From Hoeflea sp038900095 (lineage in GTDB: Bacteria > Pseudomonadota > Alphaproteobacteria > Rhizobiales > Rhizobiaceae): a DNA stretch of 64,000 nt. The position numbers and the translations under genes were made by a program. The stretch covers positions 558,001 through 622,000 of the forward strand of contig NZ_JBBMQQ010000003.1 in the NCBI RefSeq assembly GCF_038900095.1, given 5' to 3'. Shown piece after piece: positions 31,806-40,763 of the stretch. Below the pieces are notes generated by a model. That model worked only from the letters and a program-made list of their open reading frames with translations. It did not search any database and was not told the origin of the DNA. Position 1 is the first letter of the stretch; each line of letters opens with the position of its first letter.

Positions 31806-33631
31806 CAGGCGGCGTTTGCGCCGGATTTGCCCTGACGCTTGCGATCGTTGGCGTCGAGGAAGCGCTTGCGCAGACGGATCGACTTCGGCGTCACTTCCAT
31901 CAGCTCGTCGTCCTGGATCCACGACAGCGAACGGTCCAGCGTCATGCGGATCGGGGTCGTCAGCTTGATGGCTTCGTCCTTGCCGGCAGCACGGATGTTG
32001 TTGAGCTGCTTGGCCTTGAGAACGTTGACCTCGAGATCGTTGTCACGGGTGTGGATGCCGATGATCATGCCCATGTAGACCTTGTCGCCCGGCTCGATGA
32101 TCATCGGTCCGCGGCTTTCGAGGTTGAACATGGCGTAGGCAACAGCCTCGCCGGACATGTTGGACAGCAGAACGCCGTTGGTCCGGCCCGGGATGTCGCC
32201 CTTGTAAGGCTGGTAATCGTGGAACAGGCGGTTCATCACGGCGGTGCCGCGGGTGTCGGTCAAAAGTTCCGACTGGTAGCCGATCAGGCCGCGTGTCGGC
32301 GCATGGAACACCAGGCGCACGCGGTTGCCGCCCGACGGGCGCAGTTCGGTCATTTCAGCCTTGCGCTCGGACATCTTCTGCACGACGACGCCGGAATGCT
32401 CTTCATCGACGTCGATGACGACTTCCTCGATCGGCTCCAGCAGCTTGCCGTCTTCATCCTTGTGCATGACGACGCGCGGACGCGACACGGCCAGCTCAAA
32501 GCCTTCGCGGCGCATGGTTTCGATCAGAACGGCCAGCTGCAATTCGCCGCGACCGGACACGAAGAACGAATCCTTGGCGCTCGATTCCTCGATCTTCAGG
32601 GCGACGTTGCCTTCGGCTTCCTTGAACAGGCGGTCACGGATGACGCGGCTGGTCACCTTGTCGCCCTCGGTGCCGGCGAGCGGCGAGTCGTTGACCATGA
32701 AGCTCATGGTCACGGTCGGCGGATCGATTGGCTGTGCAGTCAGTGGCTCGGTGACCGAAGGGTCACAGAACGTATCGGCGACGGTGCCCTTGGACAGGCC
32801 GGCAATGGCGACGATGTCGCCCGCATGGGCTTCGTCGAGCGCCACGCGCTCGAGACCGCGGAAGGAAAGAATCTTGGAAACGCGTCCGGTTTCCACCAGG
32901 CTTCCATCGCCATGCAGAACCTTGACCGGCTGGTTGGCCTTGACGGTGCCGGAATGGATGCGGCCGGTGATGATGCGGCCGAGGAACGGGTTGGCTTCAA
33001 GGATCGTGCCGATCATGCGGAACGGGCCTTCGGCAACCGTGGGCTCGGGAACGTGCTCGAGAACCAGGTCGAACAGCGGAGCAAGCGTGCCGCCATCTTC
33101 CGGACGATCCGGTCCGGTCGACATCCAGCCATTGCGGCCCGAACCGTACATGATCGGGAAGTCGAGCTGCTCGTCGGTGGCGTCAAGCGCTGCAAAAAGG
33201 TCGAAGACTTCGTTGATGACTTCGTCGACGCGGGCGTCGGGACGGTCGATCTTGTTGATGGCGACGATCGGACGAAGACCGACCTTCAGCGCCTTGCCGA
33301 CAACGAACTTGGTCTGCGGCATCGGGCCTTCAGCTGCGTCAACCAGAACGATCGCGCTGTCCACCATCGACAGGATACGCTCGACTTCGCCGCCGAAATC
33401 GGCGTGGCCCGGGGTGTCGACGATGTTGATGCGGTTGCCCTTCCAATCCACCGAAGTGGCCTTGGCGAGAATGGTAATGCCACGCTCCTTTTCGATGTCG
33501 CCCGAATCCATGGCGCGTTCCTGAACGCGTTCGTTTTCGCGGTAGACACCGGATTGCTTGAGCATTTCGTCAACTAGCGTGGTTTTACCATGGTCAACGT
33601 GGGCGATAATCGCAATATTGCGCAGGGACAT
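31805..33631 (-). CDS. typA: Ribosome-associated GTPase TypA/BipA
   Basis: A 608-residue translational GTPase that binds the ribosome and aids 50S assembly, especially in cold or stress. G1 is IAHVDHGKTTLVDEML, G3 DTPGHADFGGEVER, and G4 NKIDRPDA. EF-G-like domains III and V and the TypA-specific C-terminus with RLRKRFLDANDRKRQGK complete it. Length is normal. A hairpin followed by T5 sits in its leader about 30 bases before the ATG, and the downstream CAT-like gene overlaps its stop codon. Confidence 0.96.
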   Translation of the reverse strand: MSLRNIAIIAHVDHGKTTLVDEMLKQSGVYRENERVQERAMDSGDIEKERGITILAKATSVDWKGNRINIVDTPGHADFGGEVERILSMVDSAIVLVDAAEGPMPQTKFVVGKALKVGLRPIVAINKIDRPDARVDEVINEVFDLFAALDATDEQLDFPIMYGSGRNGWMSTGPDRPEDGGTLAPLFDLVLEHVPEPTVAEGPFRMIGTILEANPFLGRIITGRIHSGTVKANQPVKVLHGDGSLVETGRVSKILSFRGLERVALDEAHAGDIVAIAGLSKGTVADTFCDPSVTEPLTAQPIDPPTVTMSFMVNDSPLAGTEGDKVTSRVIRDRLFKEAEGNVALKIEESSAKDSFFVSGRGELQLAVLIETMRREGFELAVSRPRVVMHKDEDGKLLEPIEEVVIDVDEEHSGVVVQKMSERKAEMTELRPSGGNRVRLVFHAPTRGLIGYQSELLTDTRGTAVMNRLFHDYQPYKGDIPGRTNGVLLSNMSGEAVAYAMFNLESRGPMIIEPGDKVYMGMIIGIHTRDNDLEVNVLKAKQLNNIRAAGKDEAIKLTTPIRMTLDRSLSWIQDDELMEVTPKSIRLRKRFLDANDRKRQGKSGANAA

Positions 33632-33657
33632 AGATCAGGTCTCATTCTGGAGAATAC

Positions 33658-33682
33658 AAAAACGCCGGATGCTGATCCGGCG
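33658..33682 (-). terminator. Terminator-like hairpin in the typA leader
   Basis: Read on the minus strand, CGCCGGAT-CAGC-ATCCGGCG followed by TTTTTG ends 27 bases before the typA ATG. A second short stem (CCGGC-GTTT-GCCGG, 33687-33700) lies just upstream and could pair alternatively with it. The phoD transcript already has its own terminator at 33773, so this one most likely acts on transcripts starting between 33683 and 33772, as an attenuator or as the end of a small RNA. Confidence 0.65.
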
Positions 33683-33772
33683 CGGGCCGGCAAACGCCGG
33701 GCTTTGGGCGGCTTATACAGGGTTTTTTGCGGTTGCGAAAGATATCTTTGCCTCAGAGCCTTAACGGACCGA

Positions 33773-33797
33773 AAGAAGGGCGCAGAGCGCCCTTCTT
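33773..33797 (-). terminator. Terminator after phoD
   Basis: An 11-base perfect stem AAGAAGGGCGC/GCGCCCTTCTT with an AGA loop lies 31 bases beyond the phoD stop, with a short TTTC tail on the minus strand. Confidence 0.75.
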
Positions 33798-33828
33798 CAT
33801 CATGTCGTACCGGAAACGTAACAATTAG

Positions 33829-35385
33829 TCAGGCGCTGCGAACCGGGTCCAGCGTGATGTTCCAGAGTTCTTCGTCATCGCGATTCATCAGCCGGACGGT
33901 GAGTTGTTCGGTGGCGCCGTCGATGTCGACGAGGCCGAAAAACTGCAGTCCCATGGACGGCGGCAGGTTGGCGCCCTGCTCTTCGGTGGGGGCCGCGACG
34001 AACTTGACCTCGGGGCCGAATGTCCCGTCCAGCGCGTTGGGGCCGAAGGTGCCTGCGTGCAGCGGACCGGAGACGAATTCCCAGAACGGTTCGAAATCCT
34101 GGAACTGCGCCCTGGCCGGATCATAGTAGTGGGCTGCGGTGTAATGCACGTCGGCGGTGAGCCAGACCGTGTTGGTGATGCCGGCATTCTTGATGTAGCG
34201 CAGCAGATCGGCGATCTCGAATTCGCGGCCCCTGGCGGCGCCGTCATCGGCATTGGCTATGGCTTCGAACCTGGTGTCGCCGTCACGCACCACCAGGCCG
34301 ATGGGCATGTCGGCGGCGATGATCTTCCAGGTCGCCTTCGAGTTGGCGAGCTCGCGCTTGAGCCATGCTATCTGTTGCTGACCCATGAACGCGGTCGCAT
34401 CGCTGGGCGCATCCTGCATGTTTTCGCTGTTGGCAGCCCGGTAGGAGCGCATGTCGAGGAAGAACACGTCGACCAGCGGGCCGTAGGCGATCTTGCGGTA
34501 GACGCGGCCCGGCTCGGCAGGGGTGTAGCTGATCGGGGTGAGTTCATGGAATGCGCGGGCGGCATTGGCCGCGAGCACATGCACCGACTTTTCGGTGTAG
34601 CGGTCATCGTCTGTCAGATCCTTGGAGTCCGACCAGTTGTTGAGAACTTCATGGTCATCCCACTGGAAGAAGGTCGGGCAGACAGCGTTGAGCGCCCGCA
34701 CATGCTCGTCCATCAGGTTGTATTTCCACTGGCCGCGGAATTCGTCGAGCGTTTCGGCGACCTTGCGCTTTTCGTCGATCAGCACCTTGTTGATCCACTT
34801 GCTGCCGTCCTTGAGGTCAACTTCATCTTGCATGGCGCCATCGGCATAGATGGTGTCGCCGGAATGCAGGAAGAAGTCCGGTTCATGCCTGGCCATGGTG
34901 GCGTAGGTCTTCATGCCGACTTCATCGATGCCCCAGCCCTGACCGGCGGTGTCGCCCGACCAGGCAAAGCGGATGTTGCGGCGGGAGGCAGGTGCCGTGC
35001 GGAAACGGCCGACAATCGGTTCGGACACGGTGTTGATGTCGGACAGGTCGGCGGCGCTGAAGCGGTAGAAAATGTCCTGGTCGGATGGCAGGTTCTCGAT
35101 CAGCCGCTTGGCGGCGAAGTCGGTATCCGGCAGCGCATTCATCGGCGGCAGCTTGATCGAATTCTTGAAGCTCTCGACGGTGGAGATCTCCATGTTGATG
35201 CGCGACGGCCGGTCGACGCGGGTCCAGATCATGCCGGAAGAGGTGTTGACGTCACCGGACTGGACACCGTGGGTGAAAACCGGGCGCTGGGCGGCGCGGG
35301 AGTAGGACGGTGCGGCAAGGCCGGTTGCGGTCACCAGCGAGGTGGCGCTGGCGGAGACGAGAAAACTGCGGCGGGAAAGAGACAT
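33829..35385 (-). CDS. phoD: PhoD-type alkaline phosphatase, Tat-exported
   Basis: A 518-residue secreted phosphatase. The Tat signal SRRSFLVSASATSLV opens the protein. PhoD blocks follow: FTHGVQSGDVNTSSGMIWTR, FAWSGDTAGQGWG, FFLHSGDTIYADG (metal-binding), FQWDDHEVLNNW, and TVWLTADVHYTAAHYY. PhoD enzymes carry Fe-Ca centres and release phosphate from mono- and diesters in the periplasm. The ATG at 35385 has CAGGAG upstream. The divergent promoter region with the VOC gene holds an 18-base perfect palindrome. No Pho box was recognised, so phosphate control is only presumed. Confidence 0.9.
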   Translation of the reverse strand: MSLSRRSFLVSASATSLVTATGLAAPSYSRAAQRPVFTHGVQSGDVNTSSGMIWTRVDRPSRINMEISTVESFKNSIKLPPMNALPDTDFAAKRLIENLPSDQDIFYRFSAADLSDINTVSEPIVGRFRTAPASRRNIRFAWSGDTAGQGWGIDEVGMKTYATMARHEPDFFLHSGDTIYADGAMQDEVDLKDGSKWINKVLIDEKRKVAETLDEFRGQWKYNLMDEHVRALNAVCPTFFQWDDHEVLNNWSDSKDLTDDDRYTEKSVHVLAANAARAFHELTPISYTPAEPGRVYRKIAYGPLVDVFFLDMRSYRAANSENMQDAPSDATAFMGQQQIAWLKRELANSKATWKIIAADMPIGLVVRDGDTRFEAIANADDGAARGREFEIADLLRYIKNAGITNTVWLTADVHYTAAHYYDPARAQFQDFEPFWEFVSGPLHAGTFGPNALDGTFGPEVKFVAAPTEEQGANLPPSMGLQFFGLVDIDGATEQLTVRLMNRDDEELWNITLDPVRSA

Positions 35386-35471
35386 CTGGCTTCTCCTGAT
35401 TGATCGTGACCCGCAAGGGGCTGACCAGGACAGATTGCAAGAATATGTGACAGCTACTTCTCGGTTTGGTG

Positions 35472-35489
35472 AAAGCTTGATCAAGCTTT
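35472..35489. promoter_or_regulatory. 18-base perfect palindrome between phoD and the VOC gene
   Basis: AAAGCTTGATCAAGCTTT is self-complementary without a spacer. It lies 87 bases above the phoD ATG and 75 bases before the VOC ATG in a divergent promoter region, a position typical of an operator. Its tight spacing fits a helix-turn-helix dimer site. It also contains a HindIII/BclI-like AAGCTT-GATC core, so chance cannot be excluded. Confidence 0.6.
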
Positions 35490-35563
35490 GATGACAGGCG
35501 GGTTTTGCCGCGCCGGCCGGATGCGGTATCAAGCAGGGAGAGAAGAGGCCGCGGGAGGCAAAC

Positions 35564-36145
35564 ATGCGCAAATTGCAGGCACAGGGCATCCACCACATCA
35601 CCCTGGTGGGGGCGGATCGGCAGACCTCCATCGATTTCTGGGAAGGCGTGCTCGGCATGCCCTTCGTTTTCGAGCAGCCCAATCTGGACAGCGCTTCGGA
35701 AAGCCACCTTTATTTCGATCCCGGCGATGGCCGGCTGATCACCGTTTTCACCAGCGAGGACCGCAAGCCTGATCCGGCACGGACCTCGACCGAGCCCGGC
35801 GCGGTTCATCATCTGGCCATCAACGTGTCAAAGGCCACTTTCTCGCAGGCCATCGAGCGGCTTGACGAACGCGGGATCAAGCACAGCGGGGTCAAGGACC
35901 GGGGCTTCATGGACTCGATCTATTTCAAGGACCCGCTGGGTTTCCTGATCGAGCTTGCCGCCTACCGGTTCGAACCGCCTGCCGGATCCTCCCATGCCGA
36001 GGTGCTGCTTGAAGCGCACCGGCTGAGGGTCGCCAGGGGCGACTACAACATCGCGGAAACCCATCTCGCCGACGCGATCGAAGCGATCATCCTGAGATCG
36101 CAGCAATCGCTGTCGGACGACCGGACGCCGAAAAAGGCCTATTGA
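35564..36145 (+). CDS. VOC-superfamily (glyoxalase/dioxygenase-like) protein
   Basis: A 193-residue protein with one VOC metal-binding module. Likely metal ligands are the His in GIHHITLVG, the His in AVHHLAINV and the Glu in GFLIELAAY. HFDF-like HLYFDPGDGRLITVF is typical of ring-cleaving-dioxygenase-like VOC proteins. It has a helical C-terminal extension (HLADAIEAIILRSQQS) beyond the fold. Substrate unknown. The ATG at 35564 is preceded by GGGAGGC. Confidence 0.85.
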   Translation: MRKLQAQGIHHITLVGADRQTSIDFWEGVLGMPFVFEQPNLDSASESHLYFDPGDGRLITVFTSEDRKPDPARTSTEPGAVHHLAINVSKATFSQAIERLDERGIKHSGVKDRGFMDSIYFKDPLGFLIELAAYRFEPPAGSSHAEVLLEAHRLRVARGDYNIAETHLADAIEAIILRSQQSLSDDRTPKKAY

Positions 36146-36184
36146 GGCCTTTCGCGGTGCCGGACGGTCGATGGCGGATGCGGC

Positions 36185-38236
36185 TTAAGCGAGGCCGCGT
36201 TTTTCCAGCATAGCAGTGGCGTCCGGCATACGGCCGCGGAAAGCCTGGTAGAGTTCACCCGGATCACGCGATCCGCCGGCCGAATAGATGTGGGTGAGCA
36301 GCTTTTCCGCCATTGCCGGGTCAAACGGATTGCCGGTTTCCTCAAAGGCCGAGAATGCGTCGGCGTCCAGCACTTCCGACCACATGTAGGAATAGTAGCC
36401 AGCCGAATAGCCTTCGCCGGAGAACACGTGCAGGAAATGCGGACTGGCGTGGCGCATGACGATGGCCTCGGGCATGCCGAGCTTTTTCAGTGTTTCGGCC
36501 TCGAATGTTGCCGGGTCGGCCTTTTCACCGGCGGTGTGCCAGGCCATGTCGACCAGCGCGGAGGCGGTGAATTCAACGGCGGCAAAACCGGCATTGAAGG
36601 TCTGGGCTGCCAGCACCTTGTCGAGCAGCGCCCGCGGGATCGGCTCATTGGTCTTGTAATGGCGCGCGTGTTTTTCGAGAATTTCCGGAACAGTCAGCCA
36701 GTGCTCATAAAGCTGCGACGGCAGTTCGACGAAATCGCGGCTGACCGAGGTGCCGGAAAGCGACGGGTAGGTCACGTCCGACAACATGCCGTGCAGCGCA
36801 TGGCCGAATTCATGAAACAGCGTGCGCGCATCGTTGAGCGACAGCAGTGCTTCTTTGCCGGGAGCAGGCTTGGCGAAGTTCATCACGTTGGTGATGATCG
36901 GAACCTCGCCCTTTGAGCCGTCGGGCATGGTGAGCTTGTGCTGGCTGCGCATGCCGCTCATCCAGGCGCCGGAGCGTTTTGAAGGCCGGGCGAAATAATC
37001 GGCGATGAAGGTGGCGAGCATCTTGCCGTCACGTCCGGTCACCTCGAACACCCGGGCATCGGGATGCGGACCGCGAATGTCGGGGCGTTCGGTCATGGTG
37101 ATGCCGAACAGCCGGTTGGCCACGTCGAAGCAGGCTTCGATCATCTTGCCGAGCGGGAAATAGGGCTTGAGTTCGGCCTCGGAGAAATCAAACCGGCGGG
37201 CCTTGAGCTTTTCCGCATAATGCCGCCAGTCCCAGGCCGCCACCTCGTGGTTGCCGCCTTCTTCGGCAATCAGCTTGGCCAGTTCGGCACGGTCGGCGTC
37301 GGCGTGCTCGACGGCACGGGTCCAGACATTGCCGAGCAGCTCTTCGACGGCTTCAGGGGTCTTGGCCATGGTGTCGTCGAGCTTGTAGGCGGCATAGCTG
37401 TCATAGCCCAGAAGCGTGGCCTTCTCGGTGCGCAAGGCGACGATCTGGGAGATCAGCGCGGTGTTGTCGGTTTTGCCGCCATTGATGCCGCGGGCAATCC
37501 AGGCCTTGAAGGCCGTCTCGCGCAAATCCCGGCGTTCGCTGGCGGTCAGGAACGGCTCGATGATCGAGCGCGACAGGGTGACGGCATATTTGCCCTTGTG
37601 GCCGAGGTCTTCGGCGACGGCTGCCATGGCGGCGCGAAGATCATCGGACAGCCCTTCGAGGTCGGCGCCATCGTCGAGCAGCATCAGCCAGTCTTTTTCA
37701 TCGGCGAGAACATTCTGGCCGAAGCGTGCGCCGAGACCGGCAAGGGTTTCGCCAACTTCCGCCAGGCGCTTCTGCCCGGCTTCGTCGAGACCTGCGCCGG
37801 ACTTGATGAAGGATTTCCAGACCCGCTCGAGCAGGCGGTCCTGCTCGGGTGTCAGGCCGATGTCCTTGCGGCTCTGGTAGAGGCTGTCGACGCGCTCGAA
37901 CAGTGCCCGGTTCATGGCGATCTTCGAGTAGTGGCGCGACATGCGCGGGGCGATGTCGCGTTCCAGCGCCTGGATCACCTCGTTGGTGTCGGTACCGGCA
38001 CGGTTCCAGAACAGGCTCGAAACCCTGGAGAGCTTGTCACCGGCGAGTTCCAGCGCCACCAGCGTGTTGTCGAAATCGGGCGCCTCGGGGTTCTCGGCGA
38101 TGGCCTTGATCTCCGCATCATGCTCGGCGAGCGCGATTTCAAAAGCCGGGGCGAAATCGGCATCCTTGATCTTGTCGAATTCCGGCAGACCGAGCGGTGC
38201 GGTCCAATTGAAAACGGGGGAAGCATGTGCGGTCAT
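36185..38236 (-). CDS. M3-family oligopeptidase (dipeptidyl carboxypeptidase-like)
   Basis: A 683-residue zinc peptidase. The HExxH site is at 475-479 in TLFHEFGHALHGML, with the third ligand Glu in FVELPSQLYEHW; the start FNWTAPLGLPEFDKIKDADF and the helical N-terminal domain are as in Dcp and oligopeptidase A. No signal peptide is seen, so it should digest peptides in the cytosol. The Dcp versus PrlC distinction is not certain from sequence. Start ATG 38236 with AAGGAG upstream; a longer frame to 38263 lacks support. Confidence 0.9.
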   Translation of the reverse strand: MTAHASPVFNWTAPLGLPEFDKIKDADFAPAFEIALAEHDAEIKAIAENPEAPDFDNTLVALELAGDKLSRVSSLFWNRAGTDTNEVIQALERDIAPRMSRHYSKIAMNRALFERVDSLYQSRKDIGLTPEQDRLLERVWKSFIKSGAGLDEAGQKRLAEVGETLAGLGARFGQNVLADEKDWLMLLDDGADLEGLSDDLRAAMAAVAEDLGHKGKYAVTLSRSIIEPFLTASERRDLRETAFKAWIARGINGGKTDNTALISQIVALRTEKATLLGYDSYAAYKLDDTMAKTPEAVEELLGNVWTRAVEHADADRAELAKLIAEEGGNHEVAAWDWRHYAEKLKARRFDFSEAELKPYFPLGKMIEACFDVANRLFGITMTERPDIRGPHPDARVFEVTGRDGKMLATFIADYFARPSKRSGAWMSGMRSQHKLTMPDGSKGEVPIITNVMNFAKPAPGKEALLSLNDARTLFHEFGHALHGMLSDVTYPSLSGTSVSRDFVELPSQLYEHWLTVPEILEKHARHYKTNEPIPRALLDKVLAAQTFNAGFAAVEFTASALVDMAWHTAGEKADPATFEAETLKKLGMPEAIVMRHASPHFLHVFSGEGYSAGYYSYMWSEVLDADAFSAFEETGNPFDPAMAEKLLTHIYSAGGSRDPGELYQAFRGRMPDATAMLEKRGLA

Positions 38237-38322
38237 GAAGGACTCCTTGTCATGCCGCCTCATGTAGGCCCGGCGGGCGCGATGAACAAGACGCCCGGCG
38301 CAACGGATTCAGCGGCGGGAAA

Positions 38323-38356
38323 CGAAAAGGGCGGGACCTTTTCAAGTCCCGCCCTT
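38323..38356 (-). terminator. Intrinsic terminator of argG
   Basis: An 11-base stem AAGGGCGGGAC/GTCCCGCCCTT with an 8-base loop lies 22 bases beyond the argG stop; on the minus strand it is followed by TTTTCGTTT. Confidence 0.9.
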
Positions 38357-38378
38357 CGGATTGGTGGAATTGTTGAAC

Positions 38379-39608
38379 CTAGTTCTTGCGGTCGCGGGCA
38401 GCGAGAGTCCGCAGGCGTAGGGCGTTCAGGCGGATGAAGCCTTCGGCATCCTTCTGGTCGTAGGCGCCTCGGTCGTCCTCGAATGTCACCAGCGCGTCGG
38501 AATAGAGCGACTTGTCGCTTTCACGGCCGGTGACAATGACGTTGCCCTTGTAGAGCTTGAGCGTGACTTCGCCCTCGACATGTTTCTGGCTCAGGTCGAT
38601 TGCCGCCTGCAGCATTTCGCGTTCCGGCGAAAACCAGAAGCCGAAATAGATCAGCTCGGCGTAACGCGGCATCAGCTCATCCTTGAGATGGGCGGCGCCG
38701 CGGTCGAGCGTGATCGATTCCATCGCCCGGTGGGCGGTGAGCAGGATGGTGCCGCCCGGGGTCTCGTAGACGCCGCGCGACTTCATGCCGACAAAGCGGT
38801 TTTCGACCAGGTCGAGCCGGCCGATGCCGTTGTCGCGGCCGTAGTTGTTGAGTTCGGCAAGGATGGTCGCCGGGCTCATGCGGACGCCGTTGATCGAGAC
38901 CGCGTCGCCCTGTTCGAAGCCGATCTTGATGATGGTCGGCTTGTCAGGTGCCGCTTCCGGCGAAATCGTGCGCATGTGCACGTATTCGGGGGCTTCGACA
39001 GCCGGGTCTTCCAGCACCTTGCCCTCGGAGGAGGAGTGCAGCAGGTTGGCGTCGACCGAGAACGGGGCTTCGCCCATCTTGTCCTTGGCAACCTGGATCT
39101 GGTGCTCTTCGGCGAACTTGATCAGGTCGGTGCGGCTCTTGAACGACCAGTCGCGCCACGGCGCGATGATCTTGATGTCGGGGTTGAGAGCGTAGGCCGA
39201 CAGCTCGAAACGGATCTGGTCATTGCCCTTGCCGGTGGCACCATGGGCGATGGCGTCAGCGCCGGTCTCGCGGGCGATCTCGACCAGCCGCTTGGAGATC
39301 AGCGGGCGGGCAATCGAGGTGCCGAGCAGGTAGACGCCCTCATAGACCGCATTGGCGCGGAACATCGGGAAGACGAAATCGCGGACGAATTCCTCGCGGA
39401 CATCTTCGATATAGATGTTCTTGTCGGGGATGCCGAGCATCTCGGCCTTCTTGCGCGCCGGCGCCAGTTCCTCGCCCTGACCGAGGTCGGCGGTGAAGGT
39501 GACGACTTCGGCGCCGAACTCCGTCTGCAGCCATTTGAGAATGATCGAGGTGTCGAGGCCGCCGGAATAGGCGAGAACGACTTTCTTGACGTCCTTGTGC
39601 GATGCCAT
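38379..39608 (-). CDS. argG: Argininosuccinate synthase
   Basis: A 409-residue enzyme joining citrulline and aspartate with ATP in arginine synthesis. The PP-loop LAYSGGLDTSIILKWL, the GATGKGNDQIRFE block and the C-terminal ETPGGTILLTAHRAMES are all conserved. The ATG at 39608 starts MASHKDVKKVVLAYSGG. Its promoter lies in a 207-base divergent region with the SDR gene that holds a 12-base dyad. It ends at a strong terminator. Confidence 0.96.
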   Translation of the reverse strand: MASHKDVKKVVLAYSGGLDTSIILKWLQTEFGAEVVTFTADLGQGEELAPARKKAEMLGIPDKNIYIEDVREEFVRDFVFPMFRANAVYEGVYLLGTSIARPLISKRLVEIARETGADAIAHGATGKGNDQIRFELSAYALNPDIKIIAPWRDWSFKSRTDLIKFAEEHQIQVAKDKMGEAPFSVDANLLHSSSEGKVLEDPAVEAPEYVHMRTISPEAAPDKPTIIKIGFEQGDAVSINGVRMSPATILAELNNYGRDNGIGRLDLVENRFVGMKSRGVYETPGGTILLTAHRAMESITLDRGAAHLKDELMPRYAELIYFGFWFSPEREMLQAAIDLSQKHVEGEVTLKLYKGNVIVTGRESDKSLYSDALVTFEDDRGAYDQKDAEGFIRLNALRLRTLAARDRKN

Positions 39609-39717
39609 GATTTTGGTCTTTCTGTTTTGAGCCTTGCCCCGGAGCGTTTTCGACTTCAGGGCCCCTGAATTTTGCGGCACTTTTAGCCGGTTTGCCGCGC
39701 CATGCAAGGGTCAGACC

Positions 39718-39745
39718 CCCTCATATGGGGGGACCCATATGAGGG
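39718..39745. promoter_or_regulatory. 12-base inverted repeat between argG and the SDR gene
   Basis: CCCTCATATGGG-GGGA-CCCATATGAGGG is a perfect dyad at 39718-39745. It lies about 110 bases above the argG ATG and 70 bases before the SDR ATG, in a divergent promoter region. No T tract follows on either strand, so an operator or an RNA hairpin is more likely than a terminator. Confidence 0.7.
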
Positions 39746-39815
39746 AATTGCGTTTGTCGGGGTGATAGCACAGGTTTCTCCAGCACACAGATCAACAACG
39801 AGGAGGGTGAAGAGG

Positions 39816-40664
39816 ATGACCAATTTTCGATCCGTGATGAGTATTGGCAAACTTGCCGTGGTGACTGGCGGGGCCTCCGGAATCGGGTTGGCTGCTGCAA
39901 AAACCTTCTCAGCTCGCGGGATGCGAGTTGTTCTGGTCGACAATGACAGCGACAAACTTGGGGAAGCCAAAAAGGCGCTCGCAGCACAGTCGTCAGCCGC
40001 TGTTGTTGTATCCATCGTCGCTGATGTCAGTGATCTTGATGCGGTCGCCGCCCTCGAACGGGATGTGGTCAAGCGGTTCGGCTCTGTTCACCTGCTGATG
40101 AACAATGCTGGCATTCAGCCCGGTAGCAGTCTGTTTGGGCCACAGGCCAACTGGGACAAGGTGCTCGGCGTCAATCTTATGGGTGTCATCAATGGTGCCC
40201 GCGTGTTCGGGCCGGGCATGATTGCGCATGGCGAGCCTGCGATGATCATCAACACCGGATCGAAACAGGGCATCACCACGCCGCCGGGCGATCCCGCCTA
40301 TAATGTCGCCAAGGCCGGGGTGAAGGCGTTTACCGAAGCGCTGGAGCACGAGCTGCGCAATACCGAGGGCTGCAAAGTCAGCGCGCATCTGCTGATCCCC
40401 GGCTTCGTCTACACGCCACTGACGTCACGGGGGCGGACGGAAAAGCCCGACGCTGCATGGACGCCGGAACAGACAGTCGACTTCATGATGGAGAGCCTGG
40501 AGAAGGCCGATTTCTACATTCTGTGCCCGGACAACGATGTCGACCGCGCCACGGACGAAAAGCGCATTGCCTGGGCAGCCGGTGACATCACCGAAAACCG
40601 CCCGCCACTGTCGCGCTGGCATCCGGAATGGGCGGAGAAGTTCAAGGATTTTCTCAAGCAGTAG
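39816..40664 (+). CDS. Short-chain dehydrogenase/reductase
   Basis: A 282-residue classical SDR. The cofactor motif is VVTGGASGIGLAAA (TGxxxGxG), followed by LMNNAGI and the catalytic YNVAK; the Ser is in INTGSKQG, and PGFVYTPL is the usual post-catalytic loop. The Asp in VVLVDNDSDKL suggests NAD(H) preference. The C-terminal ENRPPLSRWHPEW is shared with a group of rhizobial SDRs of unknown substrate. The start ATG 39816 has AGGAGG nine bases upstream; ATG 39837 is the alternative. Confidence 0.87.
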   Translation: MTNFRSVMSIGKLAVVTGGASGIGLAAAKTFSARGMRVVLVDNDSDKLGEAKKALAAQSSAAVVVSIVADVSDLDAVAALERDVVKRFGSVHLLMNNAGIQPGSSLFGPQANWDKVLGVNLMGVINGARVFGPGMIAHGEPAMIINTGSKQGITTPPGDPAYNVAKAGVKAFTEALEHELRNTEGCKVSAHLLIPGFVYTPLTSRGRTEKPDAAWTPEQTVDFMMESLEKADFYILCPDNDVDRATDEKRIAWAAGDITENRPPLSRWHPEWAEKFKDFLKQ

Positions 40665-40763
40665 AGCGATTCGGACTTTCTCTAAGAAAGAAGGGAAGAC
40701 TGCCGATTGGCAGACCTGCGAAACCGGCTTAGACGTGTTTGATCACCGATCAGGATCATTGCC

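Noticed and set aside
31754..33577. Open frame of 607 codons on the plus strand opposite typA
   Set aside because: Antisense shadow of typA; composition is that of a reverse-frame artefact (rich in Asp, Gly and His).
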